Shown here: piece by piece, positions 31,105-40,966 of the stretch
Position numbering within the stretch: position 1 is the stretch's first letter
How the letters are laid out: each line of letters starts with the position of its first letter
Assembly: GCA_947625505.1 (NCBI GenBank)
Contig: CANQON010000002.1
Span: forward strand, 1-64,000
DNA: 64,000 bases
From: an uncultured Bacilli bacterium
GTDB taxonomy: Bacteria > Bacillota_I > Bacilli_A > RF39 > UBA660
Reading direction: 5' to 3'
The notes under the pieces: model-generated
Database searches by the model: none
The model's input: the letters and a program-made list of their open reading frames with translations, nothing else
Told to the model about the DNA's origin: nothing
Translations under genes and position numbers: made by a program

Positions 31105-31338
31105 ATGATTGAACAAGGGGAAATACTTACATTAGAAGATGATGTAAAATATGTAGCAGTTGCTACAACAATGCTAGATGGTATTAATTATGTTTATTTA
31201 ATGTGCCCAGATGATTATAGTAAATTTATGTTTTGTGCTTTTGATCAAGCTGATGGGTTATATGAAGTTGAAGATGAAGAACTTTTAAATAAACTATTAG
31301 AAATATTTAATGAACAACTAAATGGCAATAAAGAATAA
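31105..31338 (+). CDS. Small acidic DUF1292-like protein
   Basis: SD AGGAGG, translation GEILTLEDDVKYVAVATTMLDGINYVYLM...; family assignment tentative. Confidence 0.5.
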   Translation: MIEQGEILTLEDDVKYVAVATTMLDGINYVYLMCPDDYSKFMFCAFDQADGLYEVEDEELLNKLLEIFNEQLNGNKE

Positions 31339-31449
31339 GAATCTATAATATAGAAGAATCTATAATATAGATTCTTTTTTTCTAGACTTTATAAAATTAC
31401 TGATGTAAAATATAGATGTTGGTGATTCAATAAATAGTGGAGGAATAAA

Positions 31450-33192
31450 ATGAAGAAGATAGAAAATAATTCTTTATCCATAAAGAATGTTGGAGAAGAA
31501 GTAGAATTATATGGATTTGTTAGTAAAAAAAGAAATCTTGGAGGATTAATATTTATTGATTTACGTGATCGAAGTGGCATTGTTCAATTAGTTATTAGAC
31601 CTGAGGATAATGCTTATACTATAGCGGAAGAATTGCGTAATGAATATGTTATTAAAGTAATAGGAACAGTATCTGAAAGAGAAAGTAAAAATGATAAATT
31701 AGCAACTGGAGAAATTGAAATAATTGTTAAAGAATTAACTTTATTAAATACATCTTTAGAGGTACCTTTTACTATTAGTGATGATACGACAGCCTTAGAA
31801 GATACTAGATTAAAATATCGTTATTTAGATTTAAGACGTAATAGCTTACAAAATAATTTAAAAATTAGGCATAAAATAACTATGGCTACTCGAAATTATT
31901 TAGATAGTATTGGATTTATTGAAGTAGAAACACCTGTTTTATGTAAATCAACTCCTGAAGGAGCAAGAGATTATCTTGTACCATCAAGAGTTAATGAAGG
32001 TAAATTTTATGCATTACCTCAATCACCTCAGATATTTAAACAATTATTAATGGTTGGAGGATTAGAAAAATATTTCCAAATTGCTAAATGTTTCCGTGAT
32101 GAAGATTTAAGAGCTGATCGTCAACCTGAATTTACACAAATAGATATAGAAGCTAGTTATGTTGATGAAAATGATGTAATGACTATTGGTGAAGGATTAG
32201 TTGCCCATATATTTAAAGAGATTAAAAATATTGATATAGAATTACCACTTCGTCGTATGCCATATAAAGAAGCTATGGATACTTATGGAAGTGATAAACC
32301 TGATTTAAGATTTGAAATGCCTATTATGGATATAACAGAAATATTTAATAATACATCGTTATCTTTTATTAAAGATGTTATTGATAATGGAGGTATTGTT
32401 AATTGTTTAGTTGCTAAAGGATGCGCTTCTAAATATTCTCGTAAAGAATTAGATAAACTAACAGAATATGTTAAAACATACAAGGCTTCAGGTTTAGCTT
32501 ATTTAAAAGTTGAAGAAGAATTAACAGGTAGTATTGCTAAAGGACTAAATGATAAGGAAATAAATTCTTTAAAAGATAAGTTAAATCTTAGTAAAGATGA
32601 TTTAGTATTAATTATTTGTGGTAAATATAATATAGTTAAAGTAAGCTTAGGTGCTTTAAGATGTAAATTAGGTCGTGACTTAGATTTAATTAAAAAAGGT
32701 GATTATAAGTTATTATGGGTTACAGACTTTCCAACTTTTGAATATAGTGAAGAAGAGGGAAGATATGTATCATGCCATCATCCATTTACTGCTCCTAAAG
32801 ATAGCGATGTTGATAAATTAATTGATGATAAAGCTAATTGTTATTCTAAAGCTTATGATATCGTTATTAATGGATATGAAGCAGGAGGAGGAAGCATAAG
32901 AATTCATAATCAAGAAGTACAATCTAAAGTATTTGAAGCTTTAGGCTTATCTGATGAAGAAATACGTGAAAAGTTTGGATTCTTTGTTGATGCTTTAAAA
33001 TATGGAACACCACCACATGGAGGAATGGCTTTTGGGTTAGATCGTCTTGTTATGCTATTAACGGAAACAGATAATATTCGTGATGTTATCGCATTTCCTA
33101 AAACAGCTTCAGCTTCATGTTTAATGAGTGAAGCTCCAAATACGGTTTCTGAAAGTCAATTAAAAGAACTACATATAAAATTAGATAAATAA
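31450..33192 (+). CDS. aspS: Aspartyl-tRNA synthetase
   Basis: VELYGFVSKKRNLGGLIFIDLRDRSGIVQLV, CFRDEDLRADRQPEFTQIDIE, GMAFGLDRLVMLL. Confidence 0.96.
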   Translation: MKKIENNSLSIKNVGEEVELYGFVSKKRNLGGLIFIDLRDRSGIVQLVIRPEDNAYTIAEELRNEYVIKVIGTVSERESKNDKLATGEIEIIVKELTLLNTSLEVPFTISDDTTALEDTRLKYRYLDLRRNSLQNNLKIRHKITMATRNYLDSIGFIEVETPVLCKSTPEGARDYLVPSRVNEGKFYALPQSPQIFKQLLMVGGLEKYFQIAKCFRDEDLRADRQPEFTQIDIEASYVDENDVMTIGEGLVAHIFKEIKNIDIELPLRRMPYKEAMDTYGSDKPDLRFEMPIMDITEIFNNTSLSFIKDVIDNGGIVNCLVAKGCASKYSRKELDKLTEYVKTYKASGLAYLKVEEELTGSIAKGLNDKEINSLKDKLNLSKDDLVLIICGKYNIVKVSLGALRCKLGRDLDLIKKGDYKLLWVTDFPTFEYSEEEGRYVSCHHPFTAPKDSDVDKLIDDKANCYSKAYDIVINGYEAGGGSIRIHNQEVQSKVFEALGLSDEEIREKFGFFVDALKYGTPPHGGMAFGLDRLVMLLTETDNIRDVIAFPKTASASCLMSEAPNTVSESQLKELHIKLDK

Positions 33193-33200
33193 AATGCAAG

Positions 33201-33228
33201 AACATGTTTATAATTAAACATGTTTTTT
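33201..33228 (+). terminator. Terminator after aspS
   Basis: AACATGTTTA-TAAT-TAAACATGTTTTTT. Confidence 0.75.
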
Positions 33229-33288
33229 ATTGAATTCAAGATAAATTTATGGTAAACTATGTATAGTGTAGAATAGTGGGATGGTAAT

Positions 33289-35418
33289 GTGACTAGTTAT
33301 GTAGTTAGTTTTCTTAGACTCATTGATGAAAATATTATTATTGTCATAGCGTTAGCACTGATTTTTTATATTATTGTTTCCACTTCTTTATACTTTATAT
33401 ATGGAAAGGTTGGAATAGATAAGAAAAAGGCTATAGCTCCAATTTATAATATCATTAGTTTTTTGAAATTAGTATCTCTTCCAACTTGGATGATTATCTT
33501 AATATTTATACCTTATATTAATTATATTGGTATATTTGCTATGAGCTTATTAATGGGTTGGCGTGTAGGAAAAGTCTTTAAACAATCATTATTATTCCGT
33601 ATTGGCTTATGCTTATTACCTTTTATCTTTTTACCTATACTAGCTAAGAAGGATTTAGTTTATCAAAAGTATTCTGAATCAGCTAAATTAATAGGTGAAA
33701 AAAAGGTTATTATAGAAGATAATAAAGAAGTTGTTGTTGATATACCAGAATATGAAATTGAAATTGACGAAGATGTTTCAGCCATAGATATTAATGAATA
33801 TATCGATAAAAAACTTTATTTATCTAATAAGACTATTAAGCAAATTAAAAAAGAAGAAAATAATGAAGTAGCAGATTTAACATATAATTATAATGATTTG
33901 TATAATAAAAAAGAGTCAGAAGATAATCATGAACAAAATATTGATTTAGAAGGTGAGTTAGAGATGAATCAAGATTTAAATACAATGCCAGAAAATGTTA
34001 ATCAAGATTTTCCTGTTCCTTTTACACCTGTTATTCCTAATGTTATTGGTGATCCAGTAGTTAATCAAAATCAAACAGGTATGATGACAGATAATATTAA
34101 TAATGAAATGCCACAAAGTGTATCTGAAGTAAGTACTGTTCCAGAAGTACCAATGGCACCAGTTCCTGATATGAATATGGTAGCTACTCCAGAAGTAGCA
34201 ATGCCTCAAGTTATGCCACAAAGTGTACCTGAAGTAAATGCAGTGCCAGATGTACCAATGGCACCAGCTCCAAATATGAATATGGGTGTTACTCCAGAAG
34301 TACCAATGCCTCAGGCAGTACCACAAAGTGTACCTGAAGTAAGTACTGTTCCAGAAGTATCAATGGCACCAGCTCCTGATATGAATATGGGTGTTACTCC
34401 AGAAGTGCCAATGCCTCAAGTTATGCCACAAAGTGTACCTGAAGTAAGTACTGTTCCAGAAGTACCAATGACACCAGTTCCTGATATGAATATGGTAGCT
34501 GCTTCAGAAATGCCAGTAGCACCAGTTCCAAATATGAATATGGTAGCTGCTTCAGAAATGCCAGTAGCACCAGTTCCTGATATGAATATGGGTGTTACTC
34601 CAAGTAATGATGTGGTAGCTCCTGTACAAGAAATAGCTGATGTATCAAATATGGTTGATAGTACACCTGGTGTATCAGTTATGTCATCACAAGAGTCATT
34701 TAATACTTTACAGATGGCAGCACCTCCTAGCTTTGAAGTAATAGAAGAAAAGGTGGAAGAGCCTGAAGTTCAAGCAGCTCCTCCAATACCTGAAGTAAGT
34801 AAAGAAGATTTAGTTAGTATTGATATAGTAGAGCCTGATGCTTTACCTGTTGGAAATGCTGTTAAAAATAGTATGAATGAAAAGCCAATTGATTATAATG
34901 ATATTATGGGACCTAGTAATACTATACAAAGTAGTGTTGTAGAACCAACTCTTGATCCTGCTACGCAAATGAATCCATTTAGTTCTAGTAGTAATATGAC
35001 TAATCAAGAAGTTGTTCCTACACCACAAGTTACAAATACCTTAATGAATAATAATGAGTTTGTAAATAATGAACCATTGTTAAGAGAAAACGCTGAAGAT
35101 CGTGCTGCTATGAGTGCTGAAAAGCCTCCAGCTAATTCTAAATTTATTGTTAATGAAGAAACTAAATATACATTACCTAAAGAAGAACCTATTCCTGTAG
35201 CAATGCCTACTGATCCTACGTTGGTAGCTGATCCAATGGCTATATTTGGTTCTACGCAAGGAGCTCTTAGACCTACAGCTAGTGAGGCCTTACAGGAGGT
35301 AAAGAAAGAAGAACAACCAAAGAAACAAGAAAAAATTTCTGTATGTCCAAATTGTGGATTTGTTGTAAAAGAAGGACAACCTTCGTGTGTTGTTTGTGGA
35401 TATAGGTTTGATAAATAA
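33289..35418 (+). CDS. Membrane protein (DUF5684-like N-terminus) with Pro/Met/Val-rich repeat region and C-terminal zinc ribbon
   Basis: N-terminal TMs (KKAIAPIYNIISFLKLVSLPTWMIILIFIPYINYIGIFAMSLLMGWRVGKVF); tandem repeats; CPNCGFVVKEGQPSCVVCG. Confidence 0.75.
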   Translation: MTSYVVSFLRLIDENIIIVIALALIFYIIVSTSLYFIYGKVGIDKKKAIAPIYNIISFLKLVSLPTWMIILIFIPYINYIGIFAMSLLMGWRVGKVFKQSLLFRIGLCLLPFIFLPILAKKDLVYQKYSESAKLIGEKKVIIEDNKEVVVDIPEYEIEIDEDVSAIDINEYIDKKLYLSNKTIKQIKKEENNEVADLTYNYNDLYNKKESEDNHEQNIDLEGELEMNQDLNTMPENVNQDFPVPFTPVIPNVIGDPVVNQNQTGMMTDNINNEMPQSVSEVSTVPEVPMAPVPDMNMVATPEVAMPQVMPQSVPEVNAVPDVPMAPAPNMNMGVTPEVPMPQAVPQSVPEVSTVPEVSMAPAPDMNMGVTPEVPMPQVMPQSVPEVSTVPEVPMTPVPDMNMVAASEMPVAPVPNMNMVAASEMPVAPVPDMNMGVTPSNDVVAPVQEIADVSNMVDSTPGVSVMSSQESFNTLQMAAPPSFEVIEEKVEEPEVQAAPPIPEVSKEDLVSIDIVEPDALPVGNAVKNSMNEKPIDYNDIMGPSNTIQSSVVEPTLDPATQMNPFSSSSNMTNQEVVPTPQVTNTLMNNNEFVNNEPLLRENAEDRAAMSAEKPPANSKFIVNEETKYTLPKEEPIPVAMPTDPTLVADPMAIFGSTQGALRPTASEALQEVKKEEQPKKQEKISVCPNCGFVVKEGQPSCVVCGYRFDK
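34108..34605 (+). repeat. In-frame tandem repeat: 105-bp (35 aa) units, then 48-bp (16 aa) sub-units
   Basis: Unit starts at 34108, 34213, 34318 and 34423 (MPQSVPEVSTVPEVPMAPVPDMNMGVTPEVPMPQV consensus), followed by VAASEMPVAPVPNMNM / VAASEMPVAPVPDMNM. Confidence 0.92.
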
Positions 35419-36173
35419 TGATGAATGCATTAATTATCTTTCTAGGTGTTGTTATTGGTATAATTTTATTCCTTGGAATTATAGCCTTAATAATATGGTC
35501 AAAAATAAAAGCATCAGCTCGTGCTGTGGGTATTAATGATGTAAGTATCAAAAATATTACAAGACAGATGCATCAAATCAAAGAAGAAGATAGTACAAGA
35601 CATCGTAGTGCATCTGGTATGACCGAATTACTTTTACCAAATATTATAAGAGATTTTCCTGAATTTAATGAAAATCAAATATATAATATGACGGAAAGTA
35701 GTTTACGTACAATATTTGAAAGTATAACTAATAAAGATACAAGTGGATTAAATAAAGTACCTTTATTAAAAGAAAGTCTTAATAGTTTAATAAATGATTA
35801 TCGTAATAATGGTATTGATGTTGAATATCGTGATATAATATTTCATGAGTTTGCTATTAAAGATTATACTAAAGAACAAGGAGTTGCGACAGTAACCATT
35901 AGTACAACTTTAGAATATTATTATAAGAAAACAAATAATGGAAATGTTGTTATTGATGATAGATATAAAAAACAAACAAGGTATGCTTGTAAGTTTATTT
36001 ATATATATAATGAATCTTTATTTAAAGATTATGAAAAAGTAATAGTTACTAATTGTCCAAACTGTGGTGCAGTAATTAAAGGCCTGGGTCATAAATACTG
36101 TGAGTATTGTGGTACTGCAATTAAAGAAATAAATTTAAAAGCTTGGACATTTAGTAATTATGAAGAGTATTAA
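35418..36173 (+). CDS. Single-TM protein with Tim44-like segment and C-terminal zinc ribbon
   Basis: N-terminal TM IIFLGVVIGIILFLGIIALIIW; CPNCGAVIKGLGHKYCEYCG; start overlaps the preceding stop. Confidence 0.7.
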   Translation: MMNALIIFLGVVIGIILFLGIIALIIWSKIKASARAVGINDVSIKNITRQMHQIKEEDSTRHRSASGMTELLLPNIIRDFPEFNENQIYNMTESSLRTIFESITNKDTSGLNKVPLLKESLNSLINDYRNNGIDVEYRDIIFHEFAIKDYTKEQGVATVTISTTLEYYYKKTNNGNVVIDDRYKKQTRYACKFIYIYNESLFKDYEKVIVTNCPNCGAVIKGLGHKYCEYCGTAIKEINLKAWTFSNYEEY

Positions 36174-36190
36174 GAAAGAAGGTTATTTTA

Positions 36191-37375
36191 ATGGGATTAA
36201 TTAAAGCTGCAATTGATGCTGCAAAATCAACTCTCCAAGATCAATGGGAGGATTATATTACATGTGATAGCATGGATAATAATACTTTAGTTGTTAAGAA
36301 AACAACTAAATCTGGACAAATTTCTGCTAAAAGTAGAATTCAAGTTAATCCAGGACAAGTAGCTATTATTTTTGACTCAGGAAAAATATTAGATGCTACT
36401 GCTGAAGATGGAATTTATACATTTGATGCTTCATCATCTCCATCATTCTTTGCTGGACAATTTGGACAACCTTTTGTTGAATTTGCTCAAAGATTTACAT
36501 ATAATGGTACACCTGCAAAGGAACAAGCTATTTATTATGTAAATGTTAAGGAAATTATGGATAATAAATTTGGTTCATCATCTCCAATTCCTTATGATGA
36601 TCCAATTTATCATGATATTAGAATTAAATACCATGGACAATATACATTTAAGATTACTAATCCATTAGTTTTCTTCCAAAATGTTGTAGGAAATGTTACT
36701 TCTGTATTCACAAAAGAACAATTAATGGAACAAGCTGATGCTGAATTCTTACAAAGTATTGCAGGAGCACTAGGTAGATGTGCTGCTGATGGTATTAAAT
36801 ATAGCGCTCTTACTGTTGAACAAGAGAGAATTGCTAATTACATGAATGATGCCTTAGATGAAAAATGGCGTAATTTAAGGGGTATGGAAGTTGTATCTGT
36901 TGCTTTAGATACTCCAGTACCTGATGATAAATCAGCTGAAAGAATTGAAAAATTTGCTGATTCTAGATTCTATAGTGTTCAAGAAAATGCTGCAGGACGT
37001 ATGGTTACTGCTACAGCTAATGCTATGGAAAATGCTGCTAGTAACGAAAATGGTGCTGCTACAGGATTTATGGGATTAGGAATGATGAATATGGCTGCAG
37101 GTAATATGATGGGAGGACAATCTCCATTAGCATATACAACTCCTGCTGCTGCCACTACTCCTGCTACACCAGCTCCAGCAGCTGCTACAGAAACTGCTCC
37201 AGCTAATGAAAAACATTGTACTAATTGTGGAAGTGTTGTAACTGGTAAGTTCTGTGCTAACTGTGGTACAAAAGTAGAAGAAGAGGTACCAGAAGTTAAA
37301 AAGTGTCCTAACTGTGGAGCTGAAGCCCAAGATGGAGCTAAGTTCTGTGGTGAATGTGGTACTGCTTTAAATTAA
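36191..37375 (+). CDS. SPFH-domain protein (YdjI / virion-core-protein-like) with two C-terminal zinc ribbons
   Basis: SRIQVNPGQVAIIFDSGKILDATAEDGIYTFDASSSPSFF; CTNCGSVVTGKFCANCG and CPNCGAEAQDGAKFCGECG. Confidence 0.85.
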   Translation: MGLIKAAIDAAKSTLQDQWEDYITCDSMDNNTLVVKKTTKSGQISAKSRIQVNPGQVAIIFDSGKILDATAEDGIYTFDASSSPSFFAGQFGQPFVEFAQRFTYNGTPAKEQAIYYVNVKEIMDNKFGSSSPIPYDDPIYHDIRIKYHGQYTFKITNPLVFFQNVVGNVTSVFTKEQLMEQADAEFLQSIAGALGRCAADGIKYSALTVEQERIANYMNDALDEKWRNLRGMEVVSVALDTPVPDDKSAERIEKFADSRFYSVQENAAGRMVTATANAMENAASNENGAATGFMGLGMMNMAAGNMMGGQSPLAYTTPAAATTPATPAPAAATETAPANEKHCTNCGSVVTGKFCANCGTKVEEEVPEVKKCPNCGAEAQDGAKFCGECGTALN

Positions 37376-37381
37376 TAATTA

Positions 37382-37407
37382 ACTACTTCAAAAGAAGTAG
37401 TTTTTTA
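37382..37407 (+). terminator. Terminator after the SPFH gene
   Basis: ACTACTTC-AAAA-GAAGTAGTTTTTT. Confidence 0.8.
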
Positions 37408-37444
37408 TTGATAAGGTATGTTATAATTTTATTATGGTGATAAT

Positions 37445-38317
37445 ATGAATGGAGTTTTCTTAATTGATAAAGACATGGACTGTACAAGTCGTGATGTTGT
37501 TAATGAGATTGTTAAGAAAGTAGAAACTAGTAAAGTAGGGCATACAGGTACGCTTGATCCTATGGCAACAGGTGTTTTAATGGTATGTGTTGGTAAAGCT
37601 ACAAAACTAGTAGATATATTAACAAGTAAGACAAAAGAGTATGAAGCAGAAATTACTTTAGGAATAGATACCGATACTTATGATATTACAGGTAATGTCT
37701 TAAAAAGAGAAAGACCTAATGTTAGTGATGATGAAATAATTAATACTTTAAAATCTTTTATTGGTGAATATAATCAAGAAGTTCCTATTTATTCGGCTGT
37801 TAAAGTAAATGGTAAAAAATTATATGAATATGCAAGAGAAGGTATAAAAGTTGATTTACCTAAAAGATTAGTATCTATTTATAACTTAGATTTAATTAGT
37901 CCTATAAAAAGAGAAAATAATCAAATTATTTTTAAGATAAAAGTCTTAGTAAGTAAGGGTACTTATATTCGGTCTTTAGTTCATGATATTGCTTTAAAAT
38001 TAGGAACTTGTGGTATTATGAGTTCCTTAAGAAGAACTAAATTAGGTAATATATCCATAGATCAATGTAAAAAAATTGATGATTTAAGATTAAGTGATAT
38101 GTTATCCTTAAAAGAAGTATTAGCTGATTATCCTTGTATCCTAACTGATGAGCTATTGAAAAAAGATATATTAAATGGTAAAATTATAGAGAATACATAT
38201 GGTAAAGACTATATTGTTTTTATGGATAATGAAGAAAATATTTTAGCGCTTTATCATACATATGAAAAAGATCATACAAAGTTAAAACCTTTAGTAATGT
38301 TAGGAGGAATAAAGTGA
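37445..38317 (+). CDS. truB: tRNA pseudouridine(55) synthase TruB
   Basis: GVFLIDKDMDCTSRDVVNEI, KVGHTGTLDPMATGVLMVCVGKATK, GTYIRSLVHDI. Confidence 0.95.
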   Translation: MNGVFLIDKDMDCTSRDVVNEIVKKVETSKVGHTGTLDPMATGVLMVCVGKATKLVDILTSKTKEYEAEITLGIDTDTYDITGNVLKRERPNVSDDEIINTLKSFIGEYNQEVPIYSAVKVNGKKLYEYAREGIKVDLPKRLVSIYNLDLISPIKRENNQIIFKIKVLVSKGTYIRSLVHDIALKLGTCGIMSSLRRTKLGNISIDQCKKIDDLRLSDMLSLKEVLADYPCILTDELLKKDILNGKIIENTYGKDYIVFMDNEENILALYHTYEKDHTKLKPLVMLGGIK

Positions 38318-39201
38318 CATTAGTTATATTAGCGGCAGGATTGGGAAGCCGTTTTGGAGGATTAAAACAAATTACACCTGTTGGTCCAAATGGGGAATTT
38401 ATTATTGATTATTCAATATATGATGCTATAAAAGCAGGATTTAATAAAGTTGTCTTTATAATTAAAGAAGAAAACTATGAATTATTTAGAACAACAATAG
38501 GTAAAAGAGTAGAAAATAAGATTGATGTAGAATATGTATTTCAAAGTAATGATACATTACCTATTGATATAAAGATACCTGAAGAAAGAGGAGCTAAACC
38601 TCTTGGAACAGCTCATGCTATATACTGTTGTAAAGATACTGTAACTGAGCCATTCTTAGTTATCAATGCTGATGATTTCTATGGCTATGATGCATATGCC
38701 AAAGCTAGTGAATTTATTAAAAATAACACTGATGATCATAATTATGCCTTAATTGGTTACAAAGTAATTAATACTTTAAGTGAGCATGGCTTTGTTAAAA
38801 GGGGAGTTATTACTACTGAGGGTAATCAATTAGTAAGTATTACTGAATCTAAAGTAGAATTAATTAATGATGAGTTAGTTGCTGAACCTTTATCTGGAAA
38901 GCCTAAATTTATTGTTCCAAAAGATGGCAAAGCTGCAGTTAATTTATTTGTTTTTTATCCTAACATTTTTAATTATTTAGAACAGGATTTAATTAAATTT
39001 TTACAAACAGAGGATTTAACTAAAGAAGAAATATATCTTCCTATGCAAGTGTTTGAACATACTAAAACGCATGATATAACTTGTGAAGTTATTGATACTG
39101 ATGCAGTATGGAAGGGTATTACTTATGCTGATGATTTAGATAGCTTTAAAGCTTTTATTAAAGATGAGATAGAAAGGGGAGTCTACCCTGTAGACTTATG
39201 A
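38314..39201 (+). CDS. NDP-sugar nucleotidyltransferase-like protein
   Basis: MTLVILAAGLGSRFGGLKQITPVGPNGEFIIDYSI, AHAIYCCKDTVTEPFLVINADDFYG; GTG start overlapping truB stop. Confidence 0.8.
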   Translation: MTLVILAAGLGSRFGGLKQITPVGPNGEFIIDYSIYDAIKAGFNKVVFIIKEENYELFRTTIGKRVENKIDVEYVFQSNDTLPIDIKIPEERGAKPLGTAHAIYCCKDTVTEPFLVINADDFYGYDAYAKASEFIKNNTDDHNYALIGYKVINTLSEHGFVKRGVITTEGNQLVSITESKVELINDELVAEPLSGKPKFIVPKDGKAAVNLFVFYPNIFNYLEQDLIKFLQTEDLTKEEIYLPMQVFEHTKTHDITCEVIDTDAVWKGITYADDLDSFKAFIKDEIERGVYPVDL

Positions 39202-39205
39202 TGAT

Positions 39206-40192
39206 ATGTTTACTGATATAGAATTATTTAAAGAAGAACGTCAAAAATTTTTTGATAAATTACGTGAATTAAATGAATCTAATGTATCTGATAAAGATGT
39301 TAGAGTAAGAGAGTTAAACGTTAAATTTCGTGACGATATAAGAAAATATTTGCCTACTTGTTTAAATATTATTAATACTAATTATAATTGTCATTTTTCC
39401 ATATATAAAGTAGGTAAAGATTATGATTCATCATTTAATGTTATTGAAACTAACGTTAAGAAAACTAGAGGAGAAATAGAATGTGAACTTACGAATTATC
39501 GTAGTTTATTAAATACTAATGCTTTAACCGAAACAGAACAAGAAAAATTAGATTTAGCTACAGAGATTATCTTAACTTATGTAGATGATCCTACAGATCC
39601 TAAAAATAAAGAAGATAAATTTTTAGAGAATGCTACACCTACAGCTAGTAGTATTATTAATACAACTCCTCGTATGGCTCCTTCTTTAGTTGAAAAACAA
39701 GAAGAACAAGGAGGAGAAATACAATATAATCCATATGCTAATCAACCTATTAATTTTGATGAAGGTAATGATACTAGTGAAGATAATAATAATTTAAATA
39801 TTTTTGCTAATATGATGTCAGGTGATACAACTACTGATGTTAATACTTTACTTAGTAGTAATGAACCTGCACCACAACCTCAAGAAACTAGTAATATGGG
39901 AATATTCTTTGATCAAGATTATATTAATCAACCTCCTGATGTACAAACGGTTGAACAAACAACTAGTACAAGTCGTTTCTTTAATATGATGGATGAACCA
40001 CGTAATGAAGCTACTGATGATGCTATATTTGAGGGACCAAAACCTTATATAGCTAGTAATAATCAAGCTATGTTAAGTGCTGCTGAACCTCAGGAAACAA
40101 CAGGAGCAGGTATGGAATTAGGAATGAATAATCCTGATTTATCACCTAAAAAGGATATTAATGATTTATTAGCGCCTATGAGTGGACAATAA
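39206..40192 (+). CDS. Hypothetical protein with low-complexity acidic/Asn/Gln-rich C-terminal half
   Basis: Long ORF following the nucleotidyltransferase; no recognised domain. Confidence 0.6.
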   Translation: MFTDIELFKEERQKFFDKLRELNESNVSDKDVRVRELNVKFRDDIRKYLPTCLNIINTNYNCHFSIYKVGKDYDSSFNVIETNVKKTRGEIECELTNYRSLLNTNALTETEQEKLDLATEIILTYVDDPTDPKNKEDKFLENATPTASSIINTTPRMAPSLVEKQEEQGGEIQYNPYANQPINFDEGNDTSEDNNNLNIFANMMSGDTTTDVNTLLSSNEPAPQPQETSNMGIFFDQDYINQPPDVQTVEQTTSTSRFFNMMDEPRNEATDDAIFEGPKPYIASNNQAMLSAAEPQETTGAGMELGMNNPDLSPKKDINDLLAPMSGQ

Positions 40193-40220
40193 AAAAATTA
40201 GAAAATTTTCTAATTTTTTT
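40191..40220. terminator. Bidirectional palindromic terminator
   Basis: AAAAAAATTAGAAAATTTTCTAATTTTTTT between convergent genes. Confidence 0.75.
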
Positions 40221-40871
40221 TTATTTTGCTTTAACACATGTCATTTGATATAACTCTTCATCATGTAACTTATCATAATATAAGAGTTTATTATCAATAA
40301 TATCTTTATATTTATTAATATCTATATCATCAATATTATATGTATAAGTAAGAGTTATATCATCATTAATATTTATCTCACCATATATAGCTTCTGTATC
40401 TTGATATTTTTCATTAAAAGCTAATACTTCGTTATTTAATTTATCTTCTTGTCCTAATGGATAAGTATAAGTATATATAATATTATTAATATTATTATTA
40501 GTATATGTAACATCTATTTTGGTATTATCATAAGAACAAGTAATACTTCTTTTTATTGCAACTTCTTTAGGTGTTTCTTTAGGTTCTTCTTTTTCTTCTT
40601 TAGGTATAAAATCCATAATAGTTAGTCCTATTAAAAATAAGATGATGATGAAGTCAAAGATATTAAAAAATAATGATATACTTTTATTAGTTACGATTGT
40701 GAGACCAAGTCCTAATAACGCAACAAAAAATAAAATTAATTTAAATAGATTTACTTTATTATTGAAATCATAATCAGTAGTAATATAACTATAAATAAAA
40801 TAGATAAAATAACTAATTATAAGAACAAATAAACATATTTTGGATATTAAATCATTTTTCTTATCATTCAT
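40221..40871 (-). CDS. Hypothetical membrane protein
   Basis: Three or four hydrophobic segments in the N-terminal half; minus-strand GGTGATAAT-ATG start at 40871 and TATAAT at 40892-40887. Confidence 0.6.
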   Translation of the reverse strand: MNDKKNDLISKICLFVLIISYFIYFIYSYITTDYDFNNKVNLFKLILFFVALLGLGLTIVTNKSISLFFNIFDFIIILFLIGLTIMDFIPKEEKEEPKETPKEVAIKRSITCSYDNTKIDVTYTNNNINNIIYTYTYPLGQEDKLNNEVLAFNEKYQDTEAIYGEININDDITLTYTYNIDDIDINKYKDIIDNKLLYYDKLHDEELYQMTCVKAK

Positions 40872-40966
40872 ATTATCACCATACTCATTATACAATATTT
40901 TAAGTTATAAATATAGTATTGCTTTTAAAAATATGCTATCATATAGTTAGTGAAAGAAGTGTATTT

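Noticed and set aside
33976-34326. Minus-strand 116-aa Trp/His/Ile-rich ORF
   Set aside because: Antisense read-through of the 105-bp tandem repeat; composition is an artefact.
33289-34620. CRISPR-like array from the regularly spaced repeats
   Set aside because: Repeats are in-frame, contiguous 105-bp coding units with no unique spacers and no cas genes nearby.
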